A stretch of DNA of 64,000 nucleotides from Rhopalosiphum padi (taxonomy: Eukaryota > Arthropoda > Insecta > Hemiptera > Aphididae). The position numbers were made by a program, and so were the translations under genes. The notes beneath the pieces were generated by a model that was given only the letters and a program-made list of their open reading frames with translations, did no database searches and was not told the DNA's origin. The DNA is taken from assembly GCF_020882245.1 (NCBI RefSeq), contig NC_083598.1:7743178-7807177 (forward strand). Direction: 5' to 3'. Each line of letters starts with the position of its first letter. Within the stretch, counting starts at the first letter, position 1. Positions 12,991 through 26,528 of the stretch are shown here, in pieces.

Positions 12991-13894
12991 TTACATTTTA
13001 ATTATATCATTTTTACAAATATGCTTGTTAATAATTATAGGTAAAAGGTACTCAATAATTAAAAAAAAATCTTGTGGAAGTCGATCCTCGAAAGAAAACT
13101 ATATTCTTAAGTAGATCTCTGCCAAAAAAAGTTTGGCCGCCACTGATATAATTAATAATTTTTGAAAATAATAAATACGTAATTTACGAATGCGAGTAAT
13201 TCTATATTGTTTCAAGACTGTATAGCGACAAAACCCAACTTATGTTTTTGACTACTTAACCCCCTACTTGAAAAAAAAAAAATTCTTTATTATGTGTGGA
13301 GTAGGTACTTTATATTTCGCGACAGGCGGAACCGTAAATATATTAAATCGAAAGATATCGGCGCGCACGCTTCACGTATAAACACTCAAAACCTCCAAAA
13401 GTTCGACGAAATGTGCGTCTACCGATAAATTCATTGACGGGGGCGTGCGACGCTCGATCGACCCCGCGATGACTGCAGTGTGCTGCGCGTCGACGTGTGT
13501 AGGCGTCACGCACACGGGACGCGCCACGCGCCGAACGCAGATTGCGACGCGGACGTAATCGAAATAATAATAAACTCTTCTAAACAAACAAACGGTATGT
13601 TGTGTCTGTTACGACGTATAACATTAACAAATAACAATAATATAATATTTAACAACGAAAACAACAATAATAATGATAATATTGTTATCACCGTCGCGCC
13701 GGTAGAAGCGATCGACGGGGTGGCTGACGGTCCGACCGGCGGGCGGGTAGTGTGGGGCGTGAGACAAAAATGTGAAAAAAAAACGACCTTGAGGGTTCAA
13801 GGTCGATATGAATAATGAATAAAAGGTCAACGCCGTCGTCGCAGTCGCCGCATATGCGTCCGCCCCCGATAAGTTTTATCGGTTGAAAAAAAAT

Positions 13895-13922
13895 ACACAC
13901 ACACACACACACGCACGCACGC
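13895..13922. repeat. (CA)n microsatellite
   Basis: Run of CA dinucleotides ending in CGCA units, within the CpG-rich island. Confidence 0.9.
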
Positions 13923-14112
13923 AATCACACGTTTATGATTATAAACACACGAGTAGTGTGAAAACGCCGCCGCCGCGCCGCAGCAGTCGTTCAAAAGTCG
14001 CGAATCTCGCGGAGGACGGAGATCGACGGGCACGCGAATCGGTCGCGACAGATGGCGTTGCGGTGCACAATAATAATAATATTTTACACCCGTTTCCATT
14101 CTGTAACATAAC

Positions 14113-14136
14113 GCGGCGGCGGCGGCGGCGGCGGCG
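14113..14136. repeat. (GGC)n microsatellite
   Basis: Seven or so GGC/CGG units in the CpG-rich island. Confidence 0.9.
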
Positions 14137-14363
14137 TTGGCAGCCGGAGAGTGCACGGCGCCGCGTGCGTGTGCTGCCGCCGTCGCTGCTCTCCGCTCCC
14201 TCCGTGCGACGCGCTGTCAAGCCCAGACGACCTTCATCTTCATTCCCGTTCACCCTGCGCACACCGCTCACCGATCGCGCCGACGACCATCCCCTCCCCT
14301 CCCGCCATAAACACCACCGCCGTCGCCGTCACTCGTTCGTCGTGTATTACTCATACGCGTACG

Positions 14364-14402
14364 TATATATATATATATATATATACACACGCACACACAC
14401 AC
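14364..14402. repeat. compound (TA)n-(CA)n microsatellite
   Basis: A (TA)n run passes directly into a (CA)n run, in the CpG-rich island. Confidence 0.9.
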
Positions 14403-15237
14403 ATCGTTTTATTATATACATATATATTGTATATAAATATATATAAATACAATATATGCGTTCCTACGTCCCGTCGCTGCCGCCGCCGCCGCCGCTGCCG
14501 TCGTCCCGGTGCAACAGCAAAGCGGCCGCCGCCTGGTACACGCACACGCACACACGAGAGCGCTCCACACACCGTCACACCATCGCCGCCACCGCCGAAT
14601 AGTCGCAGTCAGTCGCGGACGCGGTCGCGTTTTAACCGTTGTCGTTCGTCGTCCCGTTCCGCCTTCGTCGTTGTTGTCGTCCTCGCAGCCGTGCCGTTTT
14701 TTTTTTTTTTATCATTATTTTTTGTTTTCCCAAATCTCGACGTTATACACAGCCGCACAGGAGGTATTATTATTCGCCTGAAGAGCGAACGTTCTCCCTC
14801 GCCGACGGTAAATAGTATATATTATATTTATAATAATTCAATAAATCGTGCGCCGTTGTTGTGGTCGTGTTCCTGACTACCGTTTCGTCCTGCCGTCCAC
14901 CACGTACCGCGGGTGTTAGTCTAACGGATTACCGGGATAACGTTTAGAACGCCAGGTAAACAATATTAATGGACACAGTATATCGTCAAACATATTTCAT
15001 AAGGTCAACGATAGTGCTATAAATGTTGTACACGAATTCAATGATTTGTAACGGGAGATGTGTCGTGTCTCGCAATGTCCTGTCGCGTCGTCGACAGGCT
15101 GCTCGTGTTGTTTACAAAACAATGTTGTTATACACAACTATAGACGCAAGCGGTGTTTATAGGTATCGGTAGTCCGTCGTAACAAAAAAAAAAAAATTCA
15201 AAAAATGGTATCTGCGGCGCAGAGTGGCTTCGCGTGC

Positions 15238-15274
15238 AATAATAATAATAATAATGATAATAATAATAATAATG
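15238..15274. repeat. (AAT)n microsatellite
   Basis: AAT trinucleotide run with one AATGAT interruption. Confidence 0.9.
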
Positions 15275-18200
15275 TAATAGCGCCGCCGTCGTTTTGTTTA
15301 TTGTTGTTATATTATTATTTTTATTGTTGTTACTAATATTTTTCGTTCGTTTCCAGCCATTGTTTGTATGTCGGCACGACGGAACTTTGCGGCGTACCTA
15401 TGCTGGAATGGACACGAGGTGTCGGCTTGTCGGTGATCAGCGGGGGGAGGGGCGGAGGGAAGGACAGGAATCGGCGGTTGTGGGGTGGAAGGAGATGGGT
15501 AGTGGGGGGGGGCCGTAACGGACGTGGCCAACAGAGATGCCGGTTGACGGCCTCTAGCTGCGGATGTTTTGTAACGGTATCGTGCCATTCTTTGTGAACT
15601 CTCGTCGTGCCCCGCCACCGCCACCTCCGCCGCCGCAGCCGTAGCCACCGTTCTTTCCCGTCGCCGCAGCCGCTACCACATTACCGCCACCCTTTTCCAC
15701 GATTTTTCAGACCGTTGACCTTGAACGCGCACGCCGCGCCGCACGGACGCTCGCGCGCGCACCGCCGCCGTCGTCCTTATAAGGGCCACGGTAACGTTAT
15801 TTATTTTCAGCCGTACTCAAAATCGTAATTTCATTGTGTACCGACGATTTCGGAATCCACGGTCGATCGCGCGTTCGGTTGCCATAATATTCTTTGTTTT
15901 TATTTACCTCGGACCGCGTATACGCTTCTCCGTGATCCGCGAGTAGTATTTCGCGTCAACGGACGGCTGAGCACGCGGTTCCGTTTGGAAGTCGCAAACG
16001 CGATTATTATTGTATGTACGATAATTCCATAAGCATATACAATGTATGTGTATATGTATTATTATATACAAGTATCACGATATATATTACACTGTTTACA
16101 TATTATTACATATATTATAATATACACTAATGTTAGTGATAGGAACTCCCGAATAGTCGCGAAGTCAACGGCCGATACGCGCCGCCCCACGGTCTCGGTC
16201 ATCTTTCCTAGGCCACGTCAAACTGCGGTCAAGGTCACTATTAAACGCCCGGCGACGATGATAATGATGATATTATTATCATTTTAAAAAGACACTATTG
16301 TTTATTTGTTTATTCCTACTTTTTTCCGTCAACAACTATCAACCCACTCTAAACCTATACGATGCACGTGAAGTCACCGCTCCTCGGTGCTATAATGTAA
16401 CCAACCGCCACGGTTTTTTTGATATATCTATACGGATAATACTGTGACTCGCCTATTAAATAGGAGTGAGTAGGACCGAATTAACACTATTGGCCCAAAA
16501 GGAGCTATATGCCCAGGGAGTGAACGTTAAACTGAAAGAGACTAGAGACTTTTTGGTTGGGCTTAATATACAGTGAAAAATAGTTAAAATATAAAATTGT
16601 ACCATACCTGATTTGCGACATAATGTAAAAACATTGATTCTTAGTCAAATTAAGATTGGTATTTGAAAATAAAAGGGCGCAAGACTACAGAGCCATAAAG
16701 CGTGTGTATAGGACCGATAACGGATAGCTGCAATAAGTATTTATTCGAGTTCCCAGCATAATTTTTTATTTTTATTAAATGTTTGTTTTATCGTCGAGAC
16801 TCGAGAGGTATAATAAGTGATTTGATTATTATTATCTCGCCGATGCATATTACAATATTGGAGAAATAATAAACAAATATATTCATAACCGCGTGATCGA
16901 AAAACAACAATGACATACTAAGATGGTTTTGATTTTTTAGAGAATTTTAAGCTATAACTCGTAGTGTTACAAAATGTATGAGGCTATATTTTTATGCAAC
17001 GTTCGTTTGAATGAATTCCGTTTCGATGTTTTGCACGACGCCGATATACTAATTTTCAATAATAATACCATCTTCTACCATTCATGGTCATGGGTGTTTA
17101 ATATACTAAAACCCTAACTAGGACAGATTAAATGGATTAACAGTGTTGTCAGTATACTCTGGTAGGTATGCCTAAATCTCCTAAAGAGGTCATTGACGAA
17201 TTGGGAAGACAATCAAGAAAATTAGATACTGTTCTATAAGAAAATCTTTGTATACATTACATACAACATATTTTTAAATATAACCCCCTCCCCCTATATT
17301 TATTTATTTATAATCAACGGGCATAAACCTTTAAACAATAAAACAACAAACATTACATAATAATTGGCACATATGAAACTAATAGACAAAATGATAATAA
17401 TAATATAAATAAAACTAGAAAGATAAAAATTATATATCTATATATAAAAATATAAAATTAATTAGGCTAGGTATATTGAAAATATCTGTAGTCTGTACGT
17501 CACTGAATGATATAATTTGTTTTTTCCATTAATAGTCTCTTATGATGGTAATAGTTGTCACGTCGGATGATCAATACGGCCTTGCCCTATTGGGTGTAAA
17601 CCTGTTATTCAAAATTGTTATTAGTTTTAGTATTCCTCTACGATATCTACATAATAGACGATCCGTAAAAAATTCTTCTATATATACCCTGTATGCAGTG
17701 GTTCGACGCGAGTTCAATACATCTGACAACGATGTGTCGTAACCGAAATTCATCTAATGATAATATAATACATCATGTTTCAATTAAATTATTATCACTT
17801 GTTCATATAGACGACATCCTCCGACTGGATAATTATTATTATAAATGTAGAGTGTAGAATTGTATAGACACTATAGATAGACCATATTAGACGTCTATAA
17901 ACAGAAATATTGTTCAAAAAATTACAGTACCATTCAAGCAGACAACAGTAGTATATACTATATAGGTAGTAAAAATGCGCGAAAATGCGGAATATAGATG
18001 TGTCCCCACCAAGTATAACTGTTTTACTCGTCAATAATTGGTCACGTTTAACTATATCATTGAACCGCGCGTTCAAGACGACCGTTGCGCAATGGTCAAT
18101 TGGTAACATTACCATCTTTACCGATATCACTATATAATGTTTGATACAAATAATATTTTTCATAGGACATTTTATTTTAAATAAAACACTACCACGCTGG

Positions 18201-18843
18201 TGGATCAAATGAGTAATGCCTTGTATAACTGGCTTTTGACTGTAATCAAATTCACCTATGCGTTATATTCGTGATTTTTAACTTAATTTATTTTATCCAA
18301 ATTGTCCAGTGTGACATTTTTCTGAGTACCATCTTGCGTGAATCAATTATTATTCCGTTGGATAGGTAAGTGTTGTAATTGTAATACAAAAAATCTATGT
18401 ATAGTTTATTTGTATACTTCAATTAATAAGTATATAATGGGTACTGTGAGTATTTTTAACGTTTTTAATAATTCTTAAAACAGGTTTATTATAGTTTGAA
18501 TATTATTGTTCTTAATATTTGCACAAAATTACATCACCCATAAAAATTACCATAGCCCCTCTTGACAACCCCATGATCTTTGTTTAACAGTTGTACTACG
18601 TAATACTTTATACCCTCAGAATAATTGCGCCACTGTGATCGTATGAAATATATAACTGTATATACTTAAAGAGAGAGAAAGAACAGATGGTGTGCTGCGT
18701 TCGGTCATGATTCTGATTGTTTTTTATAATATTATAAATATATATCATTCCTATTGTGTCGGATAAGAAAAAAAGGACGCGTCAACAACATTGACATTAT
18801 AATAATAAAATGCAGAAATTGTGTGCATAGTCGAATCATATAA

Positions 18844-18865
18844 AATAATAATAATAATAATAATA
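18844..18865. repeat. (AAT)n microsatellite
   Basis: Uninterrupted AAT run. Confidence 0.9.
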
Positions 18866-21800
18866 TATTTTCTGCCATTTCCACCGCGAAGGTAGTCGCA
18901 CCTCTACCAGGCAGACAAATAATACGTAAAATTCACGAAATTACACCAAGTCATAAACACGCTGTGCGTTAAAGAAAAATACACGTTTGAAACTTATATT
19001 GACCTAAAGGTATTATACGCGTCGTCGTTTATCCACAATATAAAATATAATAAAACACAACAACGTGTAATGGACGGACAAGCGCGTAAGGAAAAAAAAT
19101 GATATATTATTATACAAAATGACCTAAGAACAAAGACGGATCGATAGCACAGTGCTTAACTTTCTCTTTATCGAACAAAAACACCCGACGATATTATAAT
19201 TTACCAGCTATTCTATATAACGATAATATTATAAGCCGATTGTTCAAAATTCCTCGATCTCGTTTTGTTTACCTCGAAACACGGTAGACTTGGACGCAAT
19301 GACATACAATTCAACAGGTGTTCAACTTTTCATTTATATATAGATTCGATACTATATATAATATAATATAATAATACAACACACATTACTACATATTAAC
19401 CGTAAAAGAGATATTTGTACTTTATGTCTGTATAATGTCCATATATTGTGTATAATATGCATCTCGATGGCTCGATAATATGCAATATGCTGATAATCAA
19501 ATACTAGTTTTTAATTCTTAACGTTTCTGTAACTATAGTAACGACATCATAATAGGTATTTAATATTTATGTATACCTAAACTAGTTTAAATTAATTCAG
19601 TTATTTATCCAAACAGGTTATACCGTTTACTCATTATTGCAATATATGACTCTGCTGGTTGGTATTGGTTAATGTGTATAATCTCTTTTTATTTACTATA
19701 GGACTTCTGCGTTTTTTAAATGAATTTTTTCCCGTGACCCAAAATGACGGTTTAATCACCTACCTAATCTCTATTTATGTTTTTCAAATTGTCTTACGGT
19801 ATTACTATTGTTTTATAACTTAATTTAATGAATAAAAATAACAGTGATCAATAAACCTTATTTTGTTATGGCTTATAACAAATTATAACTATTTTATATA
19901 ATAATATTGTAAATCATATTTGAGATAATATACCTAACCTTACGTTTATTAATTACTAACACATATTTGTACTGTTTATTTGACTATTGGGTTAAAGGTT
20001 CTTATATTAATTATCAAATTGTATCCGTTTTACCATTCATTCTGTATAAAAAATATCAAAATTGAACTACTATTAAGTGAAGAATAAGTTTAATAGTTGA
20101 ATAATTTGTATATAATAGTTGGATAACTATCAGATTTTTAAAAACAATTTCTTAATACATAAAAATTAAAATATGAATGAAAACAAATATTGCTTCTTTG
20201 AATGTTTTCGACGCATATTATGGTATACTGGTTTTTATGTTTACGACTTCAGAGATTGTGTCATACAACTCATACACTTTACATATCACAATAGTCAATA
20301 TAATATGATATGAATAATGTAAATATTTTATTTTAATAATTGGAATTTTCACTAAAGCAGCAATACATTGCATGCTTCGTATTGTGTATAATATACTCAA
20401 TTCATTGGTAACAAAATGTTTGTAACAAGGTGAATATAAAGTGAATGTGCCTTATTAATTGTTCAATGATGTACCAATCGCAAAGGCGGAAAGAGATATT
20501 GAATAAACACATAAATAAATATTTATAGTTCAACATTCTGTCGACTTGGTATATCCATTGTTAATTTATTGTTGATGCCTATAGAACTATTAAAAAAAAC
20601 ATTTCAAATTGTAAAGAAAAAACTAAAACCCAAGTGTTAAACTAATAATTTTATTGTTTTATTTTTTTTATTAAATCATTTTTTAGTAGGTATTGATAAA
20701 AGATTGACAATAATATTGTATACAATTTTTCTTCATTTTCGACAAGTGTTATACTACCTAGTTTTGAATATTAAAGAATTCGTTGTTATAATTTTTGCTA
20801 ATGGTTTTGATCATTAGGAATCTAGAATAAAAATGTTAGAGGTAACACCATTATTCAATTTACTTTGGATAAAAAACGTTAACGTATAGAAGACATCTAA
20901 TCCGTTTTTATATTTCGTTTTATTTACGAAGAATGTAAAGCCATATATTAGCTAGTTAGGGAATTCATTTTAAAATATGATACGTCAGTTGGTCGTCATG
21001 AATTTATATTTTACACGGTGCTGTTTATTTTATATCAACTTTTCTAAGTATTATTATTTATAAGACATACATATTTAAGTATATTTTCAATAATCACGAA
21101 GATGAATCCCAAATACAAACAGTGATACGTCATGTTATCAATGTGTCTTTAGTTGTGTTTCAATGAATATTTTATCTTGGACATTCTGGATGATATTAAG
21201 TACAAACACAGTTTAAGTGTATTTTATGTAATATTTTGAATTATTTTGGGTAAAATGAGATTGTTTATATATATATATATGTATATAATATCTATAAATA
21301 TATTAGTGCTTTGGTATGGAAAACTATATTGAGTGTAGATTAAAAGCATCAGTTTAAAAAAATGATATATACTTGTCTTTTCTTTACAGATACAAGCATA
21401 TAAAAACGATATATTATCTAAGATCCTATATTAGAATAAAAATGGCATATATTATATTACCACACGTGCCAATTATTCGAATATTTGGCACCGGTTGCTG
21501 TACTCCTCGGCGCCGACACTTCATTTTGAAAATCAAAAATAACCCTTGAATTACTATATGAAAGTTCATGCCGAATAGACGACATTGGCTGTAAACCCGT
21601 TATAGTGTGGGAAGTAGAAACTTACATTAAATGTCATTTTTATATAAACTATACTATACGGAGTAACTGCAATACACTACATATTATATATCTTTCATAA
21701 TCTTGAGTCGTGACTCGATAATCTATATTCCCTTTTCATAAATGCCATGTGTAAGAATTTTCATAAAGTGTGAATACACTAATTGTTCATTCTGTTGACC

Positions 21801-22488
21801 AATATATTTATCTGTATAATAAATTTGTAAATAGTAATAAACAGTATAAATGTTATTAAAATTCAAATATATATGAGTTTTCATGTTTAAATGTAAAATC
21901 ACAATAATTTTAGTTAAGGGTTTTCCGCGTGCTTTCGTCTAATACACAAATAAGCCTAAGAATTTAGACATATTTTCATTTTAATATACAGATTGATCTA
22001 TTGATACTGTGAATTTGTCGTTAAATTACTTAAAGATGAACTTTTTCAAAAGTCGAGTTAAATATGACAATTTTTTAATTTCTACTTTTTTTGTATTTTT
22101 TTCAAGATTTAGAACGATAAAAAAAGGTATATATTTTTAGAAAAATCAATCTCAATGATCGATGTCATCAACTTGATGAAAAATTCAGATTCAAAAATGT
22201 TTTCAGAATTTCCATTTCCTTACCTACTATAATAATTAGTAAAAGAGCACCTTAGGGCTTAGAATAAAAATACATCAAATTTTTTTTAAATATTATTTTT
22301 TATTTAAAATATTTACCCCCGACCACCGTTATTTGTGTCAAAATTATTTTTTAACTATAGATAATACTTTGTACGTGTTTACTGAAAATGTTAACTATAA
22401 ATGTTAAATATGATACCTATGTATATAAATTTTAAATTGCGGACAACAAGTAGAAATTTGATCATTTTTAAATTCATCATATTATTTA

Positions 22489-22980
22489 TAGTAAAACCTT
22501 TAAATAGCAGTATAGCGGACACTCCGAGTTATCAACATTTCGTTCGTTACTCAGAGAACAGAGATATCCGAGGAAATATCTGATATCAGAGGAAGCAAAT
22601 TTTTGAAATTTAAAAAGGAAATACGTAAAAGAAAAAAATAAGCACTATAATATTATTATTTAATGTTTTAATAATATATAATTTTAATATTGTATATAAC
22701 AATTTATACTTAAATAAATACAAAATTATATAAAAAAAAGAATACAAAAATCCATAAATAGAATTCAATTTGGTGAAAAAATCAGTTTTTAAACGGTCAT
22801 TGTTGTCGTTATACTTTTGTAAGCGTGATTTTATGTCTTCGTTTTGTCATTATTTTTAAATAAAGATTAAATAGACGTCTGCTATTAGGATATTTTCTCA
22901 TTAAAAGGTAGTGAAAATATCCCCGTCCTAAAAAAATGTCTGCGATTGGAAGGTGTCCGTTCATTGTATATGATTACTGC
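22489..22980. mobile_element. possible degraded pogo/Tigger-like (Tc1-mariner) element
   Basis: The left end reads GTAAAACCTTTAAATAGCAG followed by GCGGACACTCC. The right end, reverse complemented, starts CAGTAATC and contains GAACGGACACC, so the GGACAC block is found at matching depth on both sides. Between them there is only AT-rich DNA with stops. The TA at the left boundary is compatible with a TA target duplication; the right boundary is unclear. Confidence 0.35.
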
Positions 22981-24957
22981 TTAGTAATATCGAACCTATT
23001 ACTATAAGAACTTACGTAGATACTACACTACTACAGTATGGATAATTATCAACATCTCCTAATTATTTGTAAAAGTACTTATACATATTTTTAAAAATAC
23101 GAGTATACATGCAAACGATTGGTTTGAAATAGGGGAAGTTCTAATCACGTTGCCAATTAGCGAAATTAATGCATCGTATGTTATTTACCTAAAATTGTAC
23201 ATAAACACGTATATCGTGGTGATTATCTCGAGAGATTTAAATGAAGTTAAAAAAGCCTGGTGTCGGGTCGAACGTTGAAGAGACCGAACGTTTTTGTTAT
23301 AAAAATGTAAGTATGTAACACAAAAATAAAATTATTTTACGTACTTATACATAAAGAAATATTGTAATAACGGCACATTGCATTATACCTATTACCTATA
23401 CCGTTTGTATACATGTAATATACGTAAACATCGTAATATCATTATAAAATAAAATGTATGTATATTTTATCATAATAGTAATGATAATAATAAATAATTG
23501 TCAATGCCGTATTTGTGGCGAATTGTGAATATTGCACAATGGTGGGTTCCATTGTTAACTCATACATCCGTCGTTAAATGGCGTTTTGTGAAGGCGGCCA
23601 AGTGCATTATCTGTTCTTTGCCAGTCGAAATATTTTGCAGCGTTTACATACGTTGGTTGACGAAGAAAAATCGCCTCACATGTATTCTATAATTTCGGAG
23701 ATGAATAGATGATATAGGTACAAAAAATGTCAATTAAAAAATACGTGAATGATTTATTTTTAAAAACTCTTGCGTAGTTGCGTAAGTCACAATATATTAT
23801 ACTGCGGCGGCTAGTTAGTGGTGGGTCTGAGATTTTAATGCTTTTGGGATTTTTTTTATTAGTGGTAAACTGGTAACTATTGTACAACTGTAATATGATG
23901 GTGCTCGATTTGGTACTAATCTAGTTCGTGTATTTTTGATTGGATATACTAAATTTTATGATTTTAGGCATTTAGTATTTAAATTAATTAAAAATTTATC
24001 TTAAATGTTTATTTCAAGATTCCAAATCAATTTTATAATATATATTCTTCTATTATCGTAAAAAATAATTAATCTAATTTGCATTTTAAATTAATTAAGA
24101 TTAACACTAATCTAATAAAATCAAAAAAGGTACGGCTATAATAGTCAATATTTTCGGAGTAATATGATCACTGAACATAAATAAACTAAATTAAATTCAA
24201 CATCATTAAATTAACAAATTATTTAATATTAAATTAATTATGCATTTATGCAATGTATGTTTAATTTTAAACATTTTGTATTTCTTATGTGTTTGTCATA
24301 ATTTAAATTTTTACAGCGTTAATGCATTTTTATTGGTGATTTTCTTGGTTATTTTTAGTATATCAAATCCCTAACCTATACATAATATACCTGTTTTATT
24401 GTATACGTACCGTCAAACCTCTTCGGGCCTCGATACCACCGTCATCGTTCGTGTGTTTATTATTTATGTGCATACAAAATATTGTTATAATAATAATACG
24501 TTCTTTATAGTAGCGGTGATGAATGTATCTTCGAGTGTCGTGAGTTCGTGACGCATAAATATTGTTACGAAAATTATGTATCATTAGATAAGATATTTTC
24601 ACGTTAAATTATTATTAGATACATACTAAAGTTTAAGCTGTACGTCACACGTAAGTACGTAACTTGTACGGATTTTTAATTGAGTCCTCCGTTACCACCC
24701 CATCCACCATATACATGACATTATACTGATTACTACATGTAATCACCGGAATGGTTGTCTATAGCCCATGTTTACCTAATTCCCCCTTAATTTCTCATCA
24801 TTTGTGTACACAATGCGTACTCGAAAAACGATAATGTTCGATCGATCGTCGTGCAAGCATCTCACATATTTTAAAATATAAATACCTATTATAGGCATGT
24901 TTTTTTTGTACCATTGAGGAAGGTATTGTATAAAATTGCGAACCTAGGCCTCCCCCC

Positions 24958-25109
24958 AGGGGTGTATATAGAAATTAATTTCGTGGGGAGGGGAGGAGGT
25001 TAAAAAAAATTTCCATTCTTAAATTCTAATTAATTGTGCAATCAAAATCAATACCCGTACCAACCATACATTTCGGGGGGTTGAACCCCTATCCCCTATA
25101 TACGCCCTG
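24958..25109. mobile_element. short hAT-type MITE
   Basis: Termini AGGGGTGTATATAG and CTATATACGCCCTG are inverted repeats with one or two mismatches. The flanks are CTCCCCCC on both sides, an exact 8-bp match that fits hAT target duplication; because the flank is a C run, the first base of the element is ambiguous by one. Inside, CCCCACG-type and CCCCCCGAAA-type subterminal sequence is common in such elements. No coding capacity. Confidence 0.7.
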
Positions 25110-25359
25110 CTCCCCCCTGTGATATTTCCAATACTTTACTCCTTATCCTTTTTGCTCGGACTATCGTTTGAAGAAAAATGCCTGTAACCTGCATTGTTGT
25201 TTTAAGTCATGATCGACTAAACTTATTATACCTAGTTCATATATATATATTGAACTTATTTATTAGTGCATCAGTACACCCACAACACGAGTTTCAAATC
25301 TGTAATGCACACTTCAATTTTGGACTATAAAAAATAGACAGGGGCTGCGTACAAGTATA

Positions 25360-25950
25360 CCTATTATCTACGTGACTTTATTATAATATATAACGGCGTG
25401 CGGTGTAAAGAACATATTTTGCTCCAGCGTGCAGCAACAGCAAATGCACGTTCTCGTTTGTCAACACAGTAATCAGTATAGTGATAAATACAATAATAGT
25501 AAATAAAAAAAAAAATGCAACGAAGGGAACGCAGGAGGACGGTCATTTGCGCACACATAATAGTAATATTATAATAAACGAGCGGCGCGCGCGCACGCGT
25601 CCGTGCCTGACCTTGGCAAGGTTGAATTTTGAGAGTCCGACGAACTGCGCGGCAACGTCGCCCGCGCCCGCGCGCAAACATACACGCACACACACACACA
25701 CACACTAACGCGCGCACAGTCAACGCGAGTATAGTAATAGTTTTGTAACGTCTGCCGTCACCGCCGCCGACGTCCTCTCGTTGATTTATAAAAATAAACA
25801 ACCTCGCGGCGCCCGTGTCCTCTAAAACCGTCGCTCGAACGGTGTCGCGTTCGTGTTCGTGCGAAAGTGTGCGACGGTGACGGTACGTCTGCCGCTGGAA
25901 AACGAGAAAAGCGTATACGTTTTTCTGCGAGTGGGCGGTGTTACGAGAAT
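25360..25950. promoter_or_regulatory. GC-rich patch, candidate alternative promoter or leader exon of Hr39
   Basis: A CpG-rich block with a (CA)n run at about 25685-25705 inside otherwise AT-rich sequence. A splice-donor-like GACG|GTACGT lies at 25882/25883 on the plus strand, so this could be an alternative non-coding first exon. Inferred from composition and position only. Confidence 0.35.
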
Positions 25951-26395
25951 ATTATCATGTTTTCCGGTCCTAAAAACAAAACGAATTCAAAAACACTTAT
26001 ACTTACCTGTCAACTAGTTCACGTCACCCACTCATCAAACAAATTTAGATTATACAATTATTACAATTACATATATATTATGCCAATTTTTTGCTCTATG
26101 CGCCCGTGTATGTCTGTGTCTTTTGACGCCAATGCTCAATAAGTTAAATATTTCAAAACTAACAGTCATATTGTAGTAATTAACCGATATATAAATTCAT
26201 ATTTTTTTTTGAATAATTTTACTGATTTTTTTCATTCGTCGTTGGAAATTCAATAAATTTGATAAAATAATATTACGTATTTACGTACAAGTATTATAAA
26301 CAAGTAACCTATATTTGCGTATAGGTATTTTTAGTGGCTGAGCCAATGGTAAACTTGACTTTATCAAAACGTTGTAAAACATCTGTATAAAGTAA

Positions 26396-26412
26396 AATAA
26401 TAATAATAATAT
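26396..26412. repeat. (AAT)n microsatellite
   Basis: Short AAT run. Confidence 0.8.
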
Positions 26413-26490
26413 TAAATGTTGAGTTTCTTTTTGTACCATCTAAAAATTAGAAATGATGACTTTATTAATGCGGTAATTAATGATTTATGA

Positions 26491-26528
26491 TATTATTATT
26501 ATTATTATTATTATTATTTATTATTATT
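26491..26528. repeat. (ATT)n microsatellite
   Basis: ATT run with one small interruption near its end. Confidence 0.9.

Larger units (their letters stand above)
5161..13300. other. gene-free interval between the EHD gene and the Hr39 locus
   Basis: No ORF here looks like a host protein. The part next to 5161 should hold the EHD promoter and 5' leader, but I see no diagnostic core element. The interval contains a foldback palindrome (6098-6546), a hAT-like MITE (8216-8603), a (TTA)n run, a small fragment related to the foldback (10388-10452), a pogo-like end (10461-10530) and a LINE relic (12600-12990). The rest is AT-rich sequence without recognisable structure. Confidence 0.6.
13300..15900. 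promoter_or_regulatory. large CpG-rich island, candidate distal promoter and leader exon of Hr39
   Basis: This 2.6 kb block is sharply richer in G, C and CpG than its AT-rich surroundings and full of low-complexity runs (CA, TA, GGC, AAT). It lies upstream of Hr39 on the same side, with no other plus-strand gene between, so I infer a promoter and non-coding first exon. Supporting sites: an arthropod initiator-like TCAGTC at 14609 and a good splice donor CCAG|GTAAAC at 14955/14956, which could splice to the acceptor at 31108. The long ORFs on both strands here are by-products of base composition. Exact start site and exon ends are not determined. Confidence 0.5.
15900..25350. other. Hr39: long AT-rich interval, probably Hr39 first intron
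   Basis: No protein-like ORF. If the island at 13.3-15.9 kb carries an Hr39 leader exon, this is intron. It contains an (AAT)n run (18844-18865), a possible pogo-like relic (22489-22980) and a hAT-type MITE at 24958-25109. Nothing else is recognisable. Confidence 0.4.

Noticed and set aside
13372..14876. Several long overlapping ORFs on both strands in the CpG-rich island
   Set aside because: They overlap in many frames, are dominated by Arg, His, Thr and Tyr runs from CA, TA and GGC microsatellites, and show no domain. They follow from base composition.
17542..18208. ORFs of 60-137 codons in the presumed Hr39 intron
   Set aside because: No recognisable motif, no splice context or codon character; chance ORFs.
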